A stretch of 64,000 bases of DNA from DATAUD01 sp036501665 (GTDB taxonomy: Bacteria > Verrucomicrobiota > Verrucomicrobiia > Limisphaerales > Palsa-1400): contig DASXZW010000114.1 in NCBI GenBank assembly GCA_036501665.1, positions 1-64,000 of the forward strand, written 5' to 3'. Every line of letters begins with the position of its first letter. Position 1 is the stretch's first letter. Position numbers and translations under genes: made by a program. The notes beneath the pieces were generated by a model. It was not told the origin of the DNA. It ran no database searches and saw only the letters and a program-made list of their open reading frames with translations. This document shows, piece by piece, positions 18,705-27,994 of the stretch.

Positions 18705-19781
18705 ATGAACGCCGTTGCGGAAGGCGAGGCGGATGCGCCATCCAAACCAGTGATTTTGCATCTAGTCGGCGGCGACTTCGCGCTCGGCGGATTGATGAGT
18801 TTTGTGCGCGACATCACCCGGGAGCCTTTGCCGGGATTCGATCAATTCGTATGGAAATACCGCAAATACCCCCGTGAGAATAGCGCGATTGTCTCTCTTG
18901 GGTGGAGCAAAAATGCAGAGCGCTCCATACCCGGAGATGTCATGGGCGCCGTGCTCGACGTAATACCGCTTTACTTTTGGTTGCGAAAACGAAGAGTCAT
19001 GATATTTCACGCGCACAGTCGATTGGGCCTGCTCTTGAGCGCGATTGTCGGCTTGGTTCGGTCCATTCCAGTTATATCGACAGTTCATGCCCAAAGAAGG
19101 CACACGGGCATGTATCGGGTTCTTTGGCGGTTGACCGGTGCAACGGTGGTCTTTAATTCCCGCGCAACATGTCTTCACTACGGCTACGCGCCGGACGCGG
19201 CACATATACTTACTCCGACAATTCGGTGGCCCGGTCCTCCGCAAGCGGGGGGGGGGAGGTTTGTAGTGTCGAGCCATATCGTCCGGCTCAAGAACATTCA
19301 TCTCATAGTGACTGCCTTTCTTGAAATGGCACAGGACGGTCAATCGTTGCACATCTACGGTTTCTCCCCGGATGTTCCGGAGCCTGACTACCAGGAAGAA
19401 ATCGCGCGCCTCGCAAAGCCGCATCCCAACATCCGCCTGCATCAGTGGAACCCCCAGTGGGCTGATTCATTGTGTGAAGACGACATCTTTGTTCACGCCG
19501 CTGAGGGCGAGGCGTTCGGCATCGTCATGCTCGAAGCCTACTCACGAGGCTGCCGCATGGTGGTCCCAATGGGCACATTCCTCGAAGATCTGCCTTGCGC
19601 AGGTGTCTTTCGATCGCCCCCTGATTCCAGCGATTTGGCGAAAACAATGGCGGAAGCCTTTGCGTTTCCAACTTCAGTCAATCTTTGGCAACAACGGCAA
19701 CCGATGGCCAGCCAGTTTTCGATCAATGACACGCGGCAAGCGCACATCGAAATTTACAAAGCAAAAATTCACGAGAATTGA
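18705..19781 (+). CDS. Glycosyltransferase, GT4-like, with a G10 tract
   Basis: The 358-residue protein starts MNAVAEGEADAPSKPVILHLVGGD, two bases after the upstream gene. It has a GT-B fold pattern: FHAHSRLGLLLSA, VISTVHAQRRHTGMYRV, GATVVFNSRATCLHYG, then the sugar-nucleotide region DDIFVHAAEGEAFGIVMLEAYSRGCRMVVP with the E(x7)E motif. It is probably a cytoplasmic transferase for the surface glycan. A run of ten G bases at 19247-19256 encodes Gly-Gly-Gly at the interdomain linker (QAGGGRFVVSS); slippage there would frameshift the protein. The run may be chance, a phase-variable switch or a sequencing-sensitive site. Confidence 0.87.
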   Translation: MNAVAEGEADAPSKPVILHLVGGDFALGGLMSFVRDITREPLPGFDQFVWKYRKYPRENSAIVSLGWSKNAERSIPGDVMGAVLDVIPLYFWLRKRRVMIFHAHSRLGLLLSAIVGLVRSIPVISTVHAQRRHTGMYRVLWRLTGATVVFNSRATCLHYGYAPDAAHILTPTIRWPGPPQAGGGRFVVSSHIVRLKNIHLIVTAFLEMAQDGQSLHIYGFSPDVPEPDYQEEIARLAKPHPNIRLHQWNPQWADSLCEDDIFVHAAEGEAFGIVMLEAYSRGCRMVVPMGTFLEDLPCAGVFRSPPDSSDLAKTMAEAFAFPTSVNLWQQRQPMASQFSINDTRQAHIEIYKAKIHEN

Positions 19782-19814
19782 ACTCCATCTGCCCGGCCCA
19801 ACGCAGGTGTAAGT

Positions 19815-20618
19815 CTAGCAATGCAGCGGGCTGTAACCGAACAGCCCTTTGATTTGACGAACACGACGTCGAAGCCAGGGCTTCTTTCGGAGAAAATCAG
19901 TGTAAATGAAGAAGCGAATCCTGAATTCCGCGCGCGACCACCGTGAACAGTTGTACTTTCGCCGCGCAGCCAGGTAGGTTTTGAAATGTTTCACCATATG
20001 GGCGTCCATTATTGAACCTTCCCGGCGTTGATAAAAAGTCAGCACATGGGGAACGGGCACGCATCGGTAATGGTGCATTGCGCGCACCAGCCACTCATAA
20101 TCCATTGCAAAACGAATTGAGACATCGAGAAGCCCGACTTTTTGGTAAACGTCACGGTGAACAAAGGTGGACGCCTGATTCATTTCCGTTCTGCTTCCCA
20201 GCAAATCCTTCAGATTATAGTCCCAGCCGCGTAATGTCTGTTCGACCGATTCATCGTAACGAAGGACGGTTTCGTCCCCGCAAAAGATACAAACATCGGG
20301 GTGCTTTCGGGCATGCTCGATAAAAGTTTTCAGGGCATTATCTGCCAGAAAATCATCCGCATTGAGCCATATGATCCAATCCCCGGCGGCCCGCTGAATA
20401 CCCTTGTTGACTGCGTCTGAAAGTCCCTTGTCGGGCTCAGAAATCCATTTTACAGCGGGATTGGCTTTCAGAATGTCCAATGTTCCATCGGTCGATCCAC
20501 CGTCGATCACCCAGTGTTCGAGTTCATCCGGGCCGTAACCTTGTTTCCGAATGGAGGCCATGTTCTTCGAGATGAATTGTCCGCAATTCAGGGATGGTGT
20601 AACGATGGTAAATAACAT
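19815..20618 (-). CDS. Glycosyltransferase family 2 (WcaA-like)
   Basis: The 267-residue protein has the GT2 (GT-A) core: FTIVTPSLNCGQFISKNMASI, DGGSTDGTLDIL, EPDKGLSDAVNKGIQRAAGDWIIWLNADDF and the late MDYEWLVRAMHH, probably the catalytic-base region. The DxD-like NADD for metal and nucleotide sugar is present. It is cytoplasmic and non-processive. It is the last gene of the long minus-strand polysaccharide operon and ends 33 bases from the convergent GT4 gene. Confidence 0.9.
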   Translation of the reverse strand: MLFTIVTPSLNCGQFISKNMASIRKQGYGPDELEHWVIDGGSTDGTLDILKANPAVKWISEPDKGLSDAVNKGIQRAAGDWIIWLNADDFLADNALKTFIEHARKHPDVCIFCGDETVLRYDESVEQTLRGWDYNLKDLLGSRTEMNQASTFVHRDVYQKVGLLDVSIRFAMDYEWLVRAMHHYRCVPVPHVLTFYQRREGSIMDAHMVKHFKTYLAARRKYNCSRWSRAEFRIRFFIYTDFLRKKPWLRRRVRQIKGLFGYSPLHC

Positions 20619-20660
20619 TCTGTGAAGGAAATCCGCTGGTTTCTCAGTCGAGCGACTTGC

Positions 20661-20798
20661 TCATTCTATAAGTTTGTCGTAGTCCTCCTTGACGAGCGAC
20701 GGGCGATGCTTCCGCCAACGCGCTTGCCAAGGTTCAGGCTCGGCCTTGTGATATTGGAGATTGAGTCGGATGTCAACACTGGCGGCGCTGAAATCCAT
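20661..20798 (-). CDS. Possible 45-residue protein or gene remnant between two GT2 genes
   Basis: This 45-codon frame encodes MDFSAASVDIRLNLQYHKAEP, continuing to WRKHRPSLVKEDYDKLIE. Its composition (three Trp/Tyr-rich stretches, amphipathic C-terminus) looks like real protein. It fills the 220-base gap between the two GT2 genes on their strand. There is no clear ribosome binding site. An in-frame stop lies 6 codons upstream of the ATG. It could be a small gene, but the tail of a lost glycan-locus gene is at least as likely. I recognise no family. Confidence 0.35.
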   Translation of the reverse strand: MDFSAASVDIRLNLQYHKAEPEPWQARWRKHRPSLVKEDYDKLIE

Positions 20799-20838
20799 GA
20801 TGTCGAAACATTGGTTTTAAAAAAATCCGAAGGATGAA

Positions 20839-21819
20839 CTATGAGCCGGCATCGCCGGAATGAGATCGGCTTTGCCAGCGCCGTTTTGAAAGCGAGAGAA
20901 ATTGCCGGAAATTCCTCCATCCAAAGTACCTGGCCAAAAGATGAAAATATGCTGATGCAACGTCACGCTTGTAATACTGTCCTTCCACGCTTCTCTCCCT
21001 AATGTGCTCGATGATTTCCTCCTGAAGTCCCTCGGACTCGATTTCTGAGAGAATTCCGAGGCGCCGGGATTTTTCCAAATCCCGAATCCATGACAATAAA
21101 TAAGCCTGATCGGAACGCAATATTTGACGCCGCTTTTTCAGGGAATGGACGATGGCGTCAGACCAGACATTATTCCCGTGCCTTCGATAATAAACCAAAG
21201 GTTCCTCCAAATATTTTATTGTCCCCAGAAACAAACTACGGAACGGGATGGCGACATCTTCATGAATTATGCTCTCGTCGAGCGGCCCAAAGACTTCAAA
21301 CACTTTCCGGTGAAATGCGTGGGTGCAGCCATAAACGCCGGAGTAGCCTAAGTGAGCCGCCTCGGACAGGGAATTGACATGAATCGGCGCCATTCCTTTG
21401 TTCCAAATTCCTTTCTGGGCGCCGGAGGAGTCAATAATGATCATGTTTGAATAGATCGAGAACGCGGTTCGCGAGGATTTCTCCCATGCGCGGTAAATTC
21501 GTTCTGTCCTCTCTTTGAACGAAATGTCATCTCCCCCCGCGCAGACGATAAGCTCGCCTTTCGACAGTTCACAGAGTCGATTCACATGCGCGCCAACGCC
21601 GATATTTTTGGGATTTCTATTCAGGACAACCTGATGCGGTCCGCGATAAGCCGCCGCCATCTCCTGCATGATTTGAAAAGTCCGATCTGGAGAACAATCG
21701 TCCGTCAGAAGAATTTCCAGAGGAGAGTAAGTCTGGGCCAGAGCGCCTTCTACAGCCTCGCGTATGAACTGTTCCTGGTTATACGCGCAGACAACAAATG
21801 TAAGGAGCGGGTTGGGCAT
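20839..21819 (-). CDS. Glycosyltransferase family 2
   Basis: The 326-residue protein has the GT2 N-terminus LTFVVCAYNQEQFIREAVEGALAQTYSPLEILLTDDCSPDRTFQIM, then CAGGDDISFKERTERIYRA (metal-binding DD) and VFGPLDESIIHEDVAIPFRSL (probable acid/base region). The C-terminal 90 residues are basic and helical, with no clear membrane segment. It starts 21 bases after the Wzx gene on the same strand and is part of the same operon. Confidence 0.9.
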   Translation of the reverse strand: MPNPLLTFVVCAYNQEQFIREAVEGALAQTYSPLEILLTDDCSPDRTFQIMQEMAAAYRGPHQVVLNRNPKNIGVGAHVNRLCELSKGELIVCAGGDDISFKERTERIYRAWEKSSRTAFSIYSNMIIIDSSGAQKGIWNKGMAPIHVNSLSEAAHLGYSGVYGCTHAFHRKVFEVFGPLDESIIHEDVAIPFRSLFLGTIKYLEEPLVYYRRHGNNVWSDAIVHSLKKRRQILRSDQAYLLSWIRDLEKSRRLGILSEIESEGLQEEIIEHIRERSVEGQYYKRDVASAYFHLLARYFGWRNFRQFLSLSKRRWQSRSHSGDAGS

Positions 21820-21840
21820 GGTGATCTGGAGACGTGGGAC

Positions 21841-23322
21841 TCAGGCAGTTTTTGAACGGATTTTGTCGAGCAGCGCGCGGCAAAGATTTATCCCAAGCAG
21901 CTTTTGCAAAACCGCCAGGGAAACAACTCCGGCAATCAATGTCACCGCGATGCCTGAAGTTAATGCCCAAACAGGCGGAAAGAACCGGGCACCCAGGAAA
22001 ACCGCGATCACGGAGGCAAAAGCGGAAACCAGGATTTTCAGCGCCGTGTTCGACCACTTGAATCCAGTCAATTTGAATGCCACTGCAAGCATCATCATTG
22101 TGTAAAATACATAAACCAAGGCGAACGCGATGCCCACGCCTTCGAGTTTCCAAAGTTTTATGGCGATAAAAACCAAAACAACATTCATAATCCCTCCCGC
22201 CACCTCGGTCAATACGAACAAAAGACTCTTTCCCCTGGCAATCAGCATGTAACCCAGAGGCCAGCTCACTACGCGCAGAAGTACGCCAATTATCTGCCAG
22301 CGCACGACGTCCGCTCCTGCCATGAAGGCGGGAGAGTAGAACAATTTCAAAACCAGCGGAGCCAAAGTCACTGTGGCCAGGACTCCTGGAACGGCGATAA
22401 GAATCCCCATTTCGGTCTGCTCGTTGATCAGGCGGTTTGAAAGCGCGCGGTCGCCGGAGGCCGCTGCCAAACGGGGCAAAAAATCCGCGCCCATGGCCAT
22501 GAGCACGATACCGACATAAGACGAACAAAGAGTCCAGATCGCGGCATAGATTCCGACTGCTTCGCGCCCTAATTGGCGGTCCACCAGGACTCGCGTGACG
22601 TAGGCAGTGCCGTTTGCGATCAGCGCCGAGGTCGCAAACGCCAGACCCAGAACGATGAGTTCGCGCGATTCTGCCAGAGTTTCCTTCCAGGTAACGACGA
22701 TGCGCCGGACCTCGACCCGCCGGGCGTACCACCACGAAAGCAGGATGCCAAACGCAGAAATGGCGATCAGGTAGGGAACTATTCCACGCAGGCCCAGCCA
22801 CCAGACTAATCCAACGCTGACCACTGCCCCAAAAAATGCTCCAACAAGCTGCGATGCGGCCAAATCGTGCAATCTGCGAAGTCCCTGCAGCAACGCGGTT
22901 TGTCCTGCCGAAATATCGGCGAACAACAGGGTCACAGACATTGCGGCGACCCCCAGGACGTGTTGGTTGTCGTCGAAGGTGAGGCGACTCAAAATCGGCG
23001 CGAAGGCCAGCACAATGGCCATTCCAAGAAACCCGGAGAAGAGAGAAATTCGCCGCAAACTGATGATGGTTCGAGCGATCCGAGTCTCGTCCTGAGTGCC
23101 CGTTGCTTCTGCAATTTGGCGCACGCCGCTGGCGTTGAGACCCAAACCCGCGACTGAACCTACAAGTGTCGCGAGACCTGTGTAAAGTGTGGCATCACCT
23201 ACACCGACTGTGCCGAGCAAAAGGGCCAGCGCTTTATTGCGAACAACTCCCACTGCCAGGACAATAACTTGTGTGCCTCCAATGAGCGCTGTGCTCTTGA
23301 AGATTTGTCGATGGGAGGACAT
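21841..23322 (-). CDS. Wzx-type polysaccharide flippase (MOP superfamily)
   Basis: The 493-residue, about 12-14-helix protein begins KSTALIGGTQVIVLAVGVVRNKALALLLGTVGVGDATLY, typical of O-antigen flippases. It also carries GLGLNASGVRQIAEATG and a mid-protein AAIWTLCSSYVGIVLMAMGADFLPRLAA. It would flip undecaprenol-linked repeat units to the periplasm for the Wzy-like polymerase encoded 3 kb away. It is distinct from the MurJ encoded at 9.7 kb. It lies in the middle of the minus-strand operon between an acyltransferase and two GT2 genes. Confidence 0.9.
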   Translation of the reverse strand: MSSHRQIFKSTALIGGTQVIVLAVGVVRNKALALLLGTVGVGDATLYTGLATLVGSVAGLGLNASGVRQIAEATGTQDETRIARTIISLRRISLFSGFLGMAIVLAFAPILSRLTFDDNQHVLGVAAMSVTLLFADISAGQTALLQGLRRLHDLAASQLVGAFFGAVVSVGLVWWLGLRGIVPYLIAISAFGILLSWWYARRVEVRRIVVTWKETLAESRELIVLGLAFATSALIANGTAYVTRVLVDRQLGREAVGIYAAIWTLCSSYVGIVLMAMGADFLPRLAAASGDRALSNRLINEQTEMGILIAVPGVLATVTLAPLVLKLFYSPAFMAGADVVRWQIIGVLLRVVSWPLGYMLIARGKSLLFVLTEVAGGIMNVVLVFIAIKLWKLEGVGIAFALVYVFYTMMMLAVAFKLTGFKWSNTALKILVSAFASVIAVFLGARFFPPVWALTSGIAVTLIAGVVSLAVLQKLLGINLCRALLDKIRSKTA

Positions 23323-23532
23323 TTGCGGAGTCAGGAAAAGGACATGGGGTCTAAATTGCCCGCAATCAAAGGATTAAACTCTTACGGCTTGCAGCGGATT
23401 CACGGCGGCGCTTGTTCTTACTGTCGTGCATCCTTTTCAGTAATCCTGCAATCGCTCATTGCCTCATCAAACACATGGCACAATGTTGCGTCAAGCGGCA
23501 TTGCGCAGATAAACGGAGGAGGTTGAATAATG

Positions 23533-25566
23533 CTAATGGGCGGGGGAGTTCTGAAGAATGTGAGTAATGGCGCTCCTGATTCGCTTCTTCGCCAAACCCG
23601 CGCCGGCCAGACTTAAGTGATTATCGTCGATATAATAAACTGTTTTGTCATTGCGCGCTGTTACTCTGCCTCTGTCGCCAAAGTACAAGTCTGCCGTCTC
23701 CAGCGTGTGAAAACATTTAAAGCTGTCTGAAAGAGACAGCAGCATCGAGGCGGGATTTTCAGAATCGCGCAACGCGTAGGCTTTGATGGTTGTTGAAGAA
23801 GTTGTGGCAAGAAACAGTGGCGCATTTATGCTTCCAATGGCTAATTCGGGCGGGTCCTCGATAAAAAGCGCCTCCGAACCCTGGGCGCAAATGGCCTCCA
23901 AAAAGCGGCTGACTTTGTCATAGGACTCGTCCGCGGTGAAATATCTCAGCCGGCTTGCCACGATGACCAGGCGTGGCGGATTGTTGGTGATCAACTTCAA
24001 CCTGTTTGAGTCAAACACAAGCATTTCTTCAGAAGACAGCGCGCCTCGCGCTTTTTTTTGTGCGGGAATATCTGGAAATGGATCTGTTCCGTCAGCGGCA
24101 TAAAAGAGGACGCTAAGTTTTAATTCGCGGCAAATATCGTCAATCACCGGCGCCCACATGAGGGCGTGAGAATCGCCAAGCACGAGAACATCCACTTTTT
24201 CGGAGCCGTAACGCTTGAGGATTCCTCCCTCGGAATAAGCGTTGGCGTATCTCGCGTCGCGTTCTGTTCTGGTTATTCCTTCCAATCTTGCTTTTTCGCG
24301 TCCTTCGAGTCGGATTCGCCTTGGAGCCGAGTCGTAAATGTCCCCCATCCATACGGTGGGAGCAAAAGCAGAAAGATCATGGGCCGGTTTTACAAGGATC
24401 AGGCCGATGGAAAGGAAGGCCACGAGGATCACTGTTGGCACGACAAGAGGCAGAGGATTGCCCAAACGCCGACCTGGTGATTCCACAAAATTATAGGATG
24501 CAACGGCGAGAATGGGAATCAGGACGATGAAAGGCCAAAAGGGAACTGTTTCCCACCGGACCTGCGCCGCGCGACCCACGACGATTATCGGCCAATGCCA
24601 AAGATAAAGAGAGTAGGATATTTTTCCAATCCAGCGGATAAAGGGATAAGAAAGGAACGCAGTAACGCCGCAGGCAGCATTTCCGGCGAATCGGATGACC
24701 AGCATGGAACCGATGACGGGCATTGCGGCGATCCAACCAGGAAAGTTCTTCTCGCGGATTAAAAACCATGATGCGACAATCAGGCTTAATCCAAGAAAAG
24801 CTCCCCAGCTATCAAGCGGATTTCGGTTTGCGGTTGCTCCTGGCGAAGTATCTTTTAGTTTGGATTCTTTCTGGAATGCCAGCACTGCCAACAAGCAGCC
24901 TGCAGACAACTCCCATGCTCTCGTTGGAAGGAGATAAAACGCAGCGGATTTATTTCTCGCTGTGGCAAAAACGCATAAAGCGAAGCTTGCCGCAGTGATT
25001 CCAGCCAGGGTTAAAGCCAGCTTCTTTGGAAACCACTTTAGGCAGGCAATGATGAAGAATGGGTAGATAAGGTAAAACTGTTCTTCAATTGAAAGCGACC
25101 AATTGTGGAGCAGGGGAAGCGTTTCAGCCACGGGTCCCCAATAATCATGTGTCAGGCGCCAAAAAAGTATGTTCGATGACAGCGCCAGGGTCGAAATGCT
25201 CTGCCAGCCTAAATCGGCCCAATTCGCTGAAAACAGAATCACATATCCTGCGATCAACGTCCCCAGGAGCATCGCGAGCATTGCCGGCATGATGCGGCGT
25301 ATTCGGCGCATCCAGAAGTTTTTGAAGCTAAATGCGTTGTTAGAGTGGTCTTTGAGAATGATCGACGAAATCAAGTAACCAGAGATCACAAAAAAAACGT
25401 CCACGCCAACAAATCCGCCGGGAAGCCAACTTGCGCCCAGGTGAAATATAACGACTGGCACTATAGCCATCGCCCGAAGGCCATCAATTTCAGGTCTGTA
25501 GGGAATCGATCTTGGTAAATGAGATGTCCGGAGTGAATCTGTGACTTGCATTTGCCGGCTTGTCAT
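23533..25566 (-). CDS. Acyltransferase 3 fused to SGNH domain (O-acetyltransferase)
   Basis: The 677-residue product has an N-terminal acyltransferase 3 membrane domain (about residues 15-380: YRPEIDGLRAMAIVPVVIFHLG, GGFVGVDVFFVISGYLISSII, WSLSIEEQFYLIYPFFI). A C-terminal periplasmic SGNH domain follows, with VDVLVLGDSHALMW (nucleophile Ser) and DDNHLSLAGAG (Asp-x-x-His). Fused proteins of this type (OatA/OafB class) O-acetylate surface polysaccharide. Start 25566 was chosen, 22 bases after the upstream aminotransferase stop; 25551 is an alternative ATG. The longer upstream extension overlaps that gene and is not family-like. Confidence 0.9.
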   Translation of the reverse strand: MTSRQMQVTDSLRTSHLPRSIPYRPEIDGLRAMAIVPVVIFHLGASWLPGGFVGVDVFFVISGYLISSIILKDHSNNAFSFKNFWMRRIRRIMPAMLAMLLGTLIAGYVILFSANWADLGWQSISTLALSSNILFWRLTHDYWGPVAETLPLLHNWSLSIEEQFYLIYPFFIIACLKWFPKKLALTLAGITAASFALCVFATARNKSAAFYLLPTRAWELSAGCLLAVLAFQKESKLKDTSPGATANRNPLDSWGAFLGLSLIVASWFLIREKNFPGWIAAMPVIGSMLVIRFAGNAACGVTAFLSYPFIRWIGKISYSLYLWHWPIIVVGRAAQVRWETVPFWPFIVLIPILAVASYNFVESPGRRLGNPLPLVVPTVILVAFLSIGLILVKPAHDLSAFAPTVWMGDIYDSAPRRIRLEGREKARLEGITRTERDARYANAYSEGGILKRYGSEKVDVLVLGDSHALMWAPVIDDICRELKLSVLFYAADGTDPFPDIPAQKKARGALSSEEMLVFDSNRLKLITNNPPRLVIVASRLRYFTADESYDKVSRFLEAICAQGSEALFIEDPPELAIGSINAPLFLATTSSTTIKAYALRDSENPASMLLSLSDSFKCFHTLETADLYFGDRGRVTARNDKTVYYIDDNHLSLAGAGLAKKRIRSAITHILQNSPAH

Positions 25567-25588
25567 CAAATGGAGATCATCTCGCCGT

Positions 25589-26725
25589 TCATGCCCCCAA
25601 ATTTGAGATATTCCCGCAACAGGAATTGATTGCAATGGCTACCGTGGATGCTTGCGTTTCGGTGAGATGCGGTCCAATAGGAAGGCTCAAGACAGTGGCG
25701 GCGGTTGATTCCGCGACAGGCAAATGCCAGGCGTTTGGCGTGGAGGGGCGTAGTGCCGAGTAAGCGTCAGAGCGATGCGGCGGGACCGGATAATGAATCA
25801 AAGTGCCGATGCCGGCTTCCGAGAGGTTTTTTTGCAGGGCGTCCCGCTTCAGATGCCGGATTGCAAAGACGTGCCAGACAGGGCTGGCCCAGGATGGAAC
25901 CTTCGGCAGCGAAAGATCGGGGACCAATGGTGAAAGCTGAGTCAAGTATTGTTCCGCGATTTTCGCGCGTCGGGCATTCCAGCCGTCAAGATGACGGAGT
26001 TTGACACGGAGAAAAGCCGCCTGCATTTCGTCCAGCCGGGAATTCATTCCCGGTTCGTCGTGCCGATATTTGATTTTGGAACCGTAATTGCGCAGGCGGC
26101 CAATGCGCGCCGCCAACTCCGCGTTATTGGTTGTTACAGCCCCGGCATCGCTGAACGCGCCAAGGTTTTTTCCAGGATAAAAACTGAACGCAGCGGCGTC
26201 GGCAAGGGAACCGGCCTTTTGCCCCTTGTAAAGCGCGCCGTGTGCCTGGGCGGCATCTTCGATAACTTTTAATTTGTGTTTGTGGGCGATCTCCAAAATG
26301 GGGTCCATGTCGGCTGTCTGACCGTATAGATGAACGGGAATGATCGCTTTGGTTCGCGAAGTAATTGCGGCTTCGATCAGTCTGGGATCCAAATTGTAAG
26401 TCCCCTCATCTATATCCACAGGCACTGGTGTCGCGCCGGCAAACGTGACCCCCAACCAGGAGGCGATGAACGTGTGCGACGGGACAATGACTTCATCGCC
26501 GGCGCCGATGTCGCCGGCGCGCAGGATCAGTTGGATCGCGTCAAGCCCGTTGCCGACACCCAGGCAGTGCTGCACGCCGCAGTATTGGGCAAATTCAGCT
26601 TCGAACGCTTCCAATTCGCGGCCCAGCAGGAACCATCCTGAGTCCATTACGCGGTGATAAGCGGCGTCAATCTCGTCTTTAAGCTCCAGATAGCCGGGCT
26701 TAAGCTCAAGGAACGGAACGTTCAT
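25589..26725 (-). CDS. DegT/DnrJ/EryC1 sugar aminotransferase (FdtB/QdtB-like)
   Basis: The 378-residue PLP enzyme shows the family's VGNGLDAIQLILRA, EVIVPSHTFIASWLGV, VIEDAAQAHGALYKG and SFYPGKNLGAFSDAGAV, where Lys186 should form the PLP Schiff base. MNSRLDEMQAAFLRVKL is also present. With an FdtA-like isomerase overlapping it by 4 bases upstream (26722-26725), the likely substrate is a dTDP-3-keto-6-deoxyhexose, giving dTDP-3-amino-3,6-dideoxyhexose. The glucose- versus galactose-type stereochemistry cannot be read from sequence. Confidence 0.9.
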   Translation of the reverse strand: MNVPFLELKPGYLELKDEIDAAYHRVMDSGWFLLGRELEAFEAEFAQYCGVQHCLGVGNGLDAIQLILRAGDIGAGDEVIVPSHTFIASWLGVTFAGATPVPVDIDEGTYNLDPRLIEAAITSRTKAIIPVHLYGQTADMDPILEIAHKHKLKVIEDAAQAHGALYKGQKAGSLADAAAFSFYPGKNLGAFSDAGAVTTNNAELAARIGRLRNYGSKIKYRHDEPGMNSRLDEMQAAFLRVKLRHLDGWNARRAKIAEQYLTQLSPLVPDLSLPKVPSWASPVWHVFAIRHLKRDALQKNLSEAGIGTLIHYPVPPHRSDAYSALRPSTPNAWHLPVAESTAATVLSLPIGPHLTETQASTVAIAINSCCGNISNLGA

Positions 26726-27135
26726 TTCAGGTTTTTGATCGCAAGAAGAAAATCGACGTGGTCCCTGTAATAATCCGTTTCCTCATAGTAGTTCGAGGCC
26801 AGCACCATGCAGACCGAGCCGGATGAAAAATTATCAAGTTCCCGCCAGATCATGGGACAAATGTAGAGGCCAATGTAGGAACGATTCAGGTGGATTCGTT
26901 TCTTTTCATAACCGTCATCCATCACAACATCGAAGCTGCCAGACATCGCAACGATGAGCTGATGCAGCGCTTTGTGAGCATGACCGCCGCGCTCGGCTCC
27001 GCCAGGCACATCGTACAGATAATAAACCCGCTTGATCTCGAATGGAATGTGGCGTCCGCCCTCGACAAAGGTCAAATTACCACGCGGTTCGTGAATCTTC
27101 GGCAATTCAAGAAGTTTGCAGTCTTTGATGGGCAT
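26722..27135 (-). CDS. dTDP-4-keto-6-deoxyhexose 3,4-ketoisomerase (FdtA/QdtA-like cupin)
   Basis: The 137-residue single cupin has the FdtA/QdtA (WxcM-like C-terminal) pattern: LPKIHEPRGNLTFVEGGRHIPFEIKRVYYLYDVPGGAERGGHAHKALHQLIVAMSG. The HAH of GGHAHK is the conserved active-site pair, and SYIGLYICPMIWRELDNFS is also typical. The enzyme moves the keto group from C4 to C3 of dTDP-4-keto-6-deoxyglucose. Its overlap with the aminotransferase gene fits the two consecutive steps. No dTDP-glucose synthase or dehydratase (RmlA/RmlB) lies in the window, so the precursor must come from elsewhere. Confidence 0.9.
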   Translation of the reverse strand: MPIKDCKLLELPKIHEPRGNLTFVEGGRHIPFEIKRVYYLYDVPGGAERGGHAHKALHQLIVAMSGSFDVVMDDGYEKKRIHLNRSYIGLYICPMIWRELDNFSSGSVCMVLASNYYEETDYYRDHVDFLLAIKNLK

Positions 27136-27150
27136 GGAAATTATTTGGTT

Positions 27151-27915
27151 TTATTCGCCGATGATTGCGTAAGCCGAAAAAGGTTGAAACGGCGATTTCC
27201 TTAAAGAAAGGTTGGAAATTCGCAGCGTTTCATCCAAAGCCACAGTTTCACCGGGAAACGACGGACAATTGAGTTCGTCAAAGATCATGATGGCGCCTTT
27301 GGGCATGCGATCTTTGCACATTGCGATCAGGTCGCGCGTTGGCTTGTACACATCCATATCGAAATGAACATGTGAGAGAATAATTTCCGGATGTTCTTTC
27401 AAGTACGCGCGAAATGTCTTTGGAGCGTTGCCCGGGATGACTTCAAAATTTTGGTCGGGACCCAACGGGCTTCTTGCTGAGTGGCTTTTAAGAATGTCCC
27501 GAAGTTTTTCCTCCCATTTATTTGCGACGCGATAATCCCCCGCGGCAACACTTGCGCCATCCTTGGCATCGACGGAACGAAAGCCTTCCTGGAAAAGGGA
27601 AAAGGAGAGGATTCTTCGCCCAGCATTCCAAGGCTCGTGAATCTGTTTTAAGAGCAGAAAGACATTCAATGAAGCGCCCCACTGCGATCCAAATTCAACG
27701 AAACACCCCGGAACGTCGAGCGCCTTTCGGTAAACGATGTCTTGCCAGAGCATTCGGGCCAGCGACGGCGCGGACAAAAACAGCGGCAAATGGACGTCCC
27801 ATTTCGGCCCCATCTGCTCGACGTAATCCAGCAACAGTTGTCTCGATTCCCCCAAAGCCTCGATTTCCGAATTTGTGCGGGACGTGAATTCAGTACCCAA
27901 TTTGCGATAACTCAT
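27151..27915 (-). CDS. TylF/MycF-like sugar O-methyltransferase
   Basis: The 254-residue protein has an SAM-binding start (DVPGCFVEFGSQWGASLNVFLLLKQI) and metal-binding acids typical of the macrocin O-methyltransferase family (HVHFDMDVYKPTRDLI and GAIMIFDELNCPSFPGE). Members methylate a hydroxyl of a deoxysugar in a metal-dependent way. Its place directly upstream of fdtA (15 bases) suggests that it methylates the 3-aminosugar, its acyl group or the assembled glycan. The exact position is unknown. Confidence 0.8.
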   Translation of the reverse strand: MSYRKLGTEFTSRTNSEIEALGESRQLLLDYVEQMGPKWDVHLPLFLSAPSLARMLWQDIVYRKALDVPGCFVEFGSQWGASLNVFLLLKQIHEPWNAGRRILSFSLFQEGFRSVDAKDGASVAAGDYRVANKWEEKLRDILKSHSARSPLGPDQNFEVIPGNAPKTFRAYLKEHPEIILSHVHFDMDVYKPTRDLIAMCKDRMPKGAIMIFDELNCPSFPGETVALDETLRISNLSLRKSPFQPFSAYAIIGE

Positions 27916-27994
27916 AGGCGTGGTAAATCCTTATAACGTCGAGCTTGAGCGACGCTGCTTCGCAATTTTCAATTTCGTCCCGCAAGGACATGGT

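Noticed and set aside
22573..23157. Plus-strand frames opposite the Wzx gene
   Set aside because: Low-complexity shadows of the flippase; no domain or binding site.
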